The position numbers and the translations under genes were made by a program. Source: JAIVJZ01 sp035296385 (lineage in GTDB: Bacteria > Acidobacteriota > Blastocatellia > Pyrinomonadales > Pyrinomonadaceae). From it: a stretch of 7,757 bases of DNA. Shown one piece after another: positions 6,681 to 7,757 of this stretch; position 1 is the first letter of the stretch; every line of letters starts with the position of its first letter. The DNA lies in the NCBI GenBank assembly GCA_035296385.1, contig DATHBB010000271.1:1-7757 (forward strand), in the 5' to 3' direction. The notes beneath the pieces were generated by a model. It saw nothing but the letters and a program-made list of their open reading frames with translations. It made no database searches and was not told the DNA's origin.

Positions 6681-7757
6681 CTACATCGTTACGCAAGTGC
6701 CGCGCTTGATAAATCGCCCGTCGCCCGACTTGCCCTTGTACTCGCCGTTTTCGATGACGACGCGCCCGCGCGACAAGACCGTCTCCACAACTCCCTTGAT
6801 CGTCTTGCCTTCGTAGGCGCTGTAGTCAACGTTCATGTGGTGCGTGGAGGCTGAGATGGTCTGTTCGCGTTCGGGGTCGAAGACGACGATGTCCGCATCC
6901 GACCCGACGGCAATCGTGCCCTTCCGTGGGAAGAGGCCGAACATCTTGGCGGCGGCGGTCGAAGTGAGTTCGACGAAGCGGTTGAGCGAGAGGCGATTCT
7001 CCACCACGCCGCCGTTGTAGATGAGCGGCACGCGATGCTCTACGCCGGGCGCACCGTTCGGGATTTTAGAAAAGTCGTCGCGTCCCAACTCCTTCTGCTC
7101 CTTCATGCAGAACGGGCAGTGATCTGTGGAGATGACTTGCAGGTCGTCAGTCCGCAAACCCTTCCACAATTCGGCCTGATTCCAACGCTCGCGCAAAGGG
7201 GGCGTCATCACGTACTTCGCGCCCTCGAAGCCCGGCTCGTCGTAATTGTCCGTCGAGAGGAAGAGATACTGCGGGCACGTCTCGGCAAACGCGGGCAGCC
7301 CGCGGTCGCGCGCCTCGCGCACCTGTTCGAGCGCGTCGGCGCAACTCAGATGCACAATATACACGGGCGACTCGGCCATCTCCGCTATCGCAATCGCGCG
7401 GTGCACGCCTTCGGCCTCGGCGCGCGTCGGTCGCGTCAACGCGTGATACTTCGGCGCGGTGCGCCCCGCAGCCAGCGCGCGCTTGATGATCTCGTTGATG
7501 ACGATGCCGTTCTCCGCGTGCATGCAGATCAGCCCGCCGCGCTCACCCGCCGCGGACATCGCGCGGAAGATCGTCGCATCGTCAACCAGAAAGACGCCCG
7601 GGTAGGCCATAAACATCTTGAAACTCGACACGCCCTCGTCGATGATGCGATGCAACTCCGGCACGCGGTCGTCTTCCAGATCGGTCGTGATCAAATGAAA
7701 ACTGTAATCAATCGCCGTCTTCCCCTCGGCCTTCGCGTGCCAGTTGTCGAGCGCCTC
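6681..7757 (-). CDS. hydA: Dihydropyrimidinase / D-hydantoinase (N-terminus off right edge)
   Basis: This cytoplasmic zinc amidohydrolase opens dihydrouracil/dihydrothymine to N-carbamoyl-beta-alanine or its methyl analogue, the second step of the pathway. 358 residues are visible; the frame is open through 7757, so the TTG at 7694 is not the start. Numbering from the edge: Lys47 (SSFKMFMAY) is the carboxylated metal-bridging lysine; Tyr52 is the oxyanion tyrosine; His80 (CMHAENG) and His136 (VHLSC) are metal ligands; Asp212 (STDHCPF) is the catalytic aspartate; Asn234 (NGAPGVEHR) is a substrate-contact residue. The spacings 47-52-80-136-212-234 equal those of bacterial D-hydantoinase (150-155-183-239-315-337). 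About 103 residues, including the first HxH metal motif, are therefore missing, and the full length would be near 461, normal for the family. It lies 72 nt upstream of the lipoprotein gene. A hydantoin-specific role is possible; the preT/preA context favours dihydropyrimidines. Confidence 0.95.
   Translation of the reverse strand, partial: EALDNWHAKAEGKTAIDYSFHLITTDLEDDRVPELHRIIDEGVSSFKMFMAYPGVFLVDDATIFRAMSAAGERGGLICMHAENGIVINEIIKRALAAGRTAPKYHALTRPTRAEAEGVHRAIAIAEMAESPVYIVHLSCADALEQVREARDRGLPAFAETCPQYLFLSTDNYDEPGFEGAKYVMTPPLRERWNQAELWKGLRTDDLQVISTDHCPFCMKEQKELGRDDFSKIPNGAPGVEHRVPLIYNGGVVENRLSLNRFVELTSTAAAKMFGLFPRKGTIAVGSDADIVVFDPEREQTISASTHHMNVDYSAYEGKTIKGVVETVLSRGRVVIENGEYKGKSGDGRFIKRGTCVTM

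Overview
The window is about 7.8 kb of moderately GC-rich bacterial DNA. Every convincing gene lies on the minus strand, so transcription runs from right (7757) to left (1). The content is a reductive pyrimidine (uracil/thymine) catabolism cluster. The long plus-strand reading frames are antisense shadows. Several traits would suit a GC-rich soil bacterium such as Acidobacteriota (Blastocatellia-like): a LolA-like lipoprotein, a Uma2-family protein, heptameric intergenic repeats and a small GC palindrome read as AGVSPA. That placement is a guess from style and was not tested.

Layout in transcription order: (1) the C-terminal three quarters of a dihydropyrimidinase/hydantoinase (7757-6681, N-terminus off the right edge); (2) a predicted lipoprotein with a LolA/LppX-like body (6608-5871); (3) an NCS1-family nucleobase/hydantoin/allantoin-type permease (5848-4325); (4) a 168-nt intergenic region almost filled by an inverted pair of heptamer-based repeats (4165-4332); (5) beta-ureidopropionase (4156-3287); (6) a RidA/YjgF-family protein starting at TTG (3236-2850); (7) PreT, the Fe-S/FAD/NAD subunit of NAD-dependent dihydropyrimidine dehydrogenase (2791-1364); (8) a Uma2-family (DUF820) nuclease-like protein (1319-696); (9) the N-terminal half of PreA, the FMN catalytic subunit of the same dehydrogenase (665-1, C-terminus off the left edge). 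Gaps between genes are 22-72 nt except at the repeat region, so most of the set could be one transcript.

The genes fit one route. The NCS1 permease imports the base. PreT and PreA reduce uracil/thymine to the 5,6-dihydro form. The hydantoinase-fold enzyme opens the ring to N-carbamoyl-beta-alanine (or its methyl analogue). Beta-ureidopropionase hydrolyses that to beta-alanine, CO2 and ammonia. Catalytic or cofactor residues are visible in every enzyme, and the hydantoinase metal ligands and PreT cluster ligands sit at exactly the family spacing.

The core pathway is known biology. The parts worth a second look are accessory: the heptamer-phased inverted repeat that supplies the permease stop codon; a RidA protein without the usual catalytic arginine, in a pathway with no known aminoacrylate step; a locally AT-rich Uma2 gene wedged between the two dehydrogenase subunit genes; and a lipoprotein of unknown role carrying a palindromic insert in its linker. 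I see no RNA genes, CRISPR array, transposase or attachment site, and no gene-free stretch longer than 300 bases.
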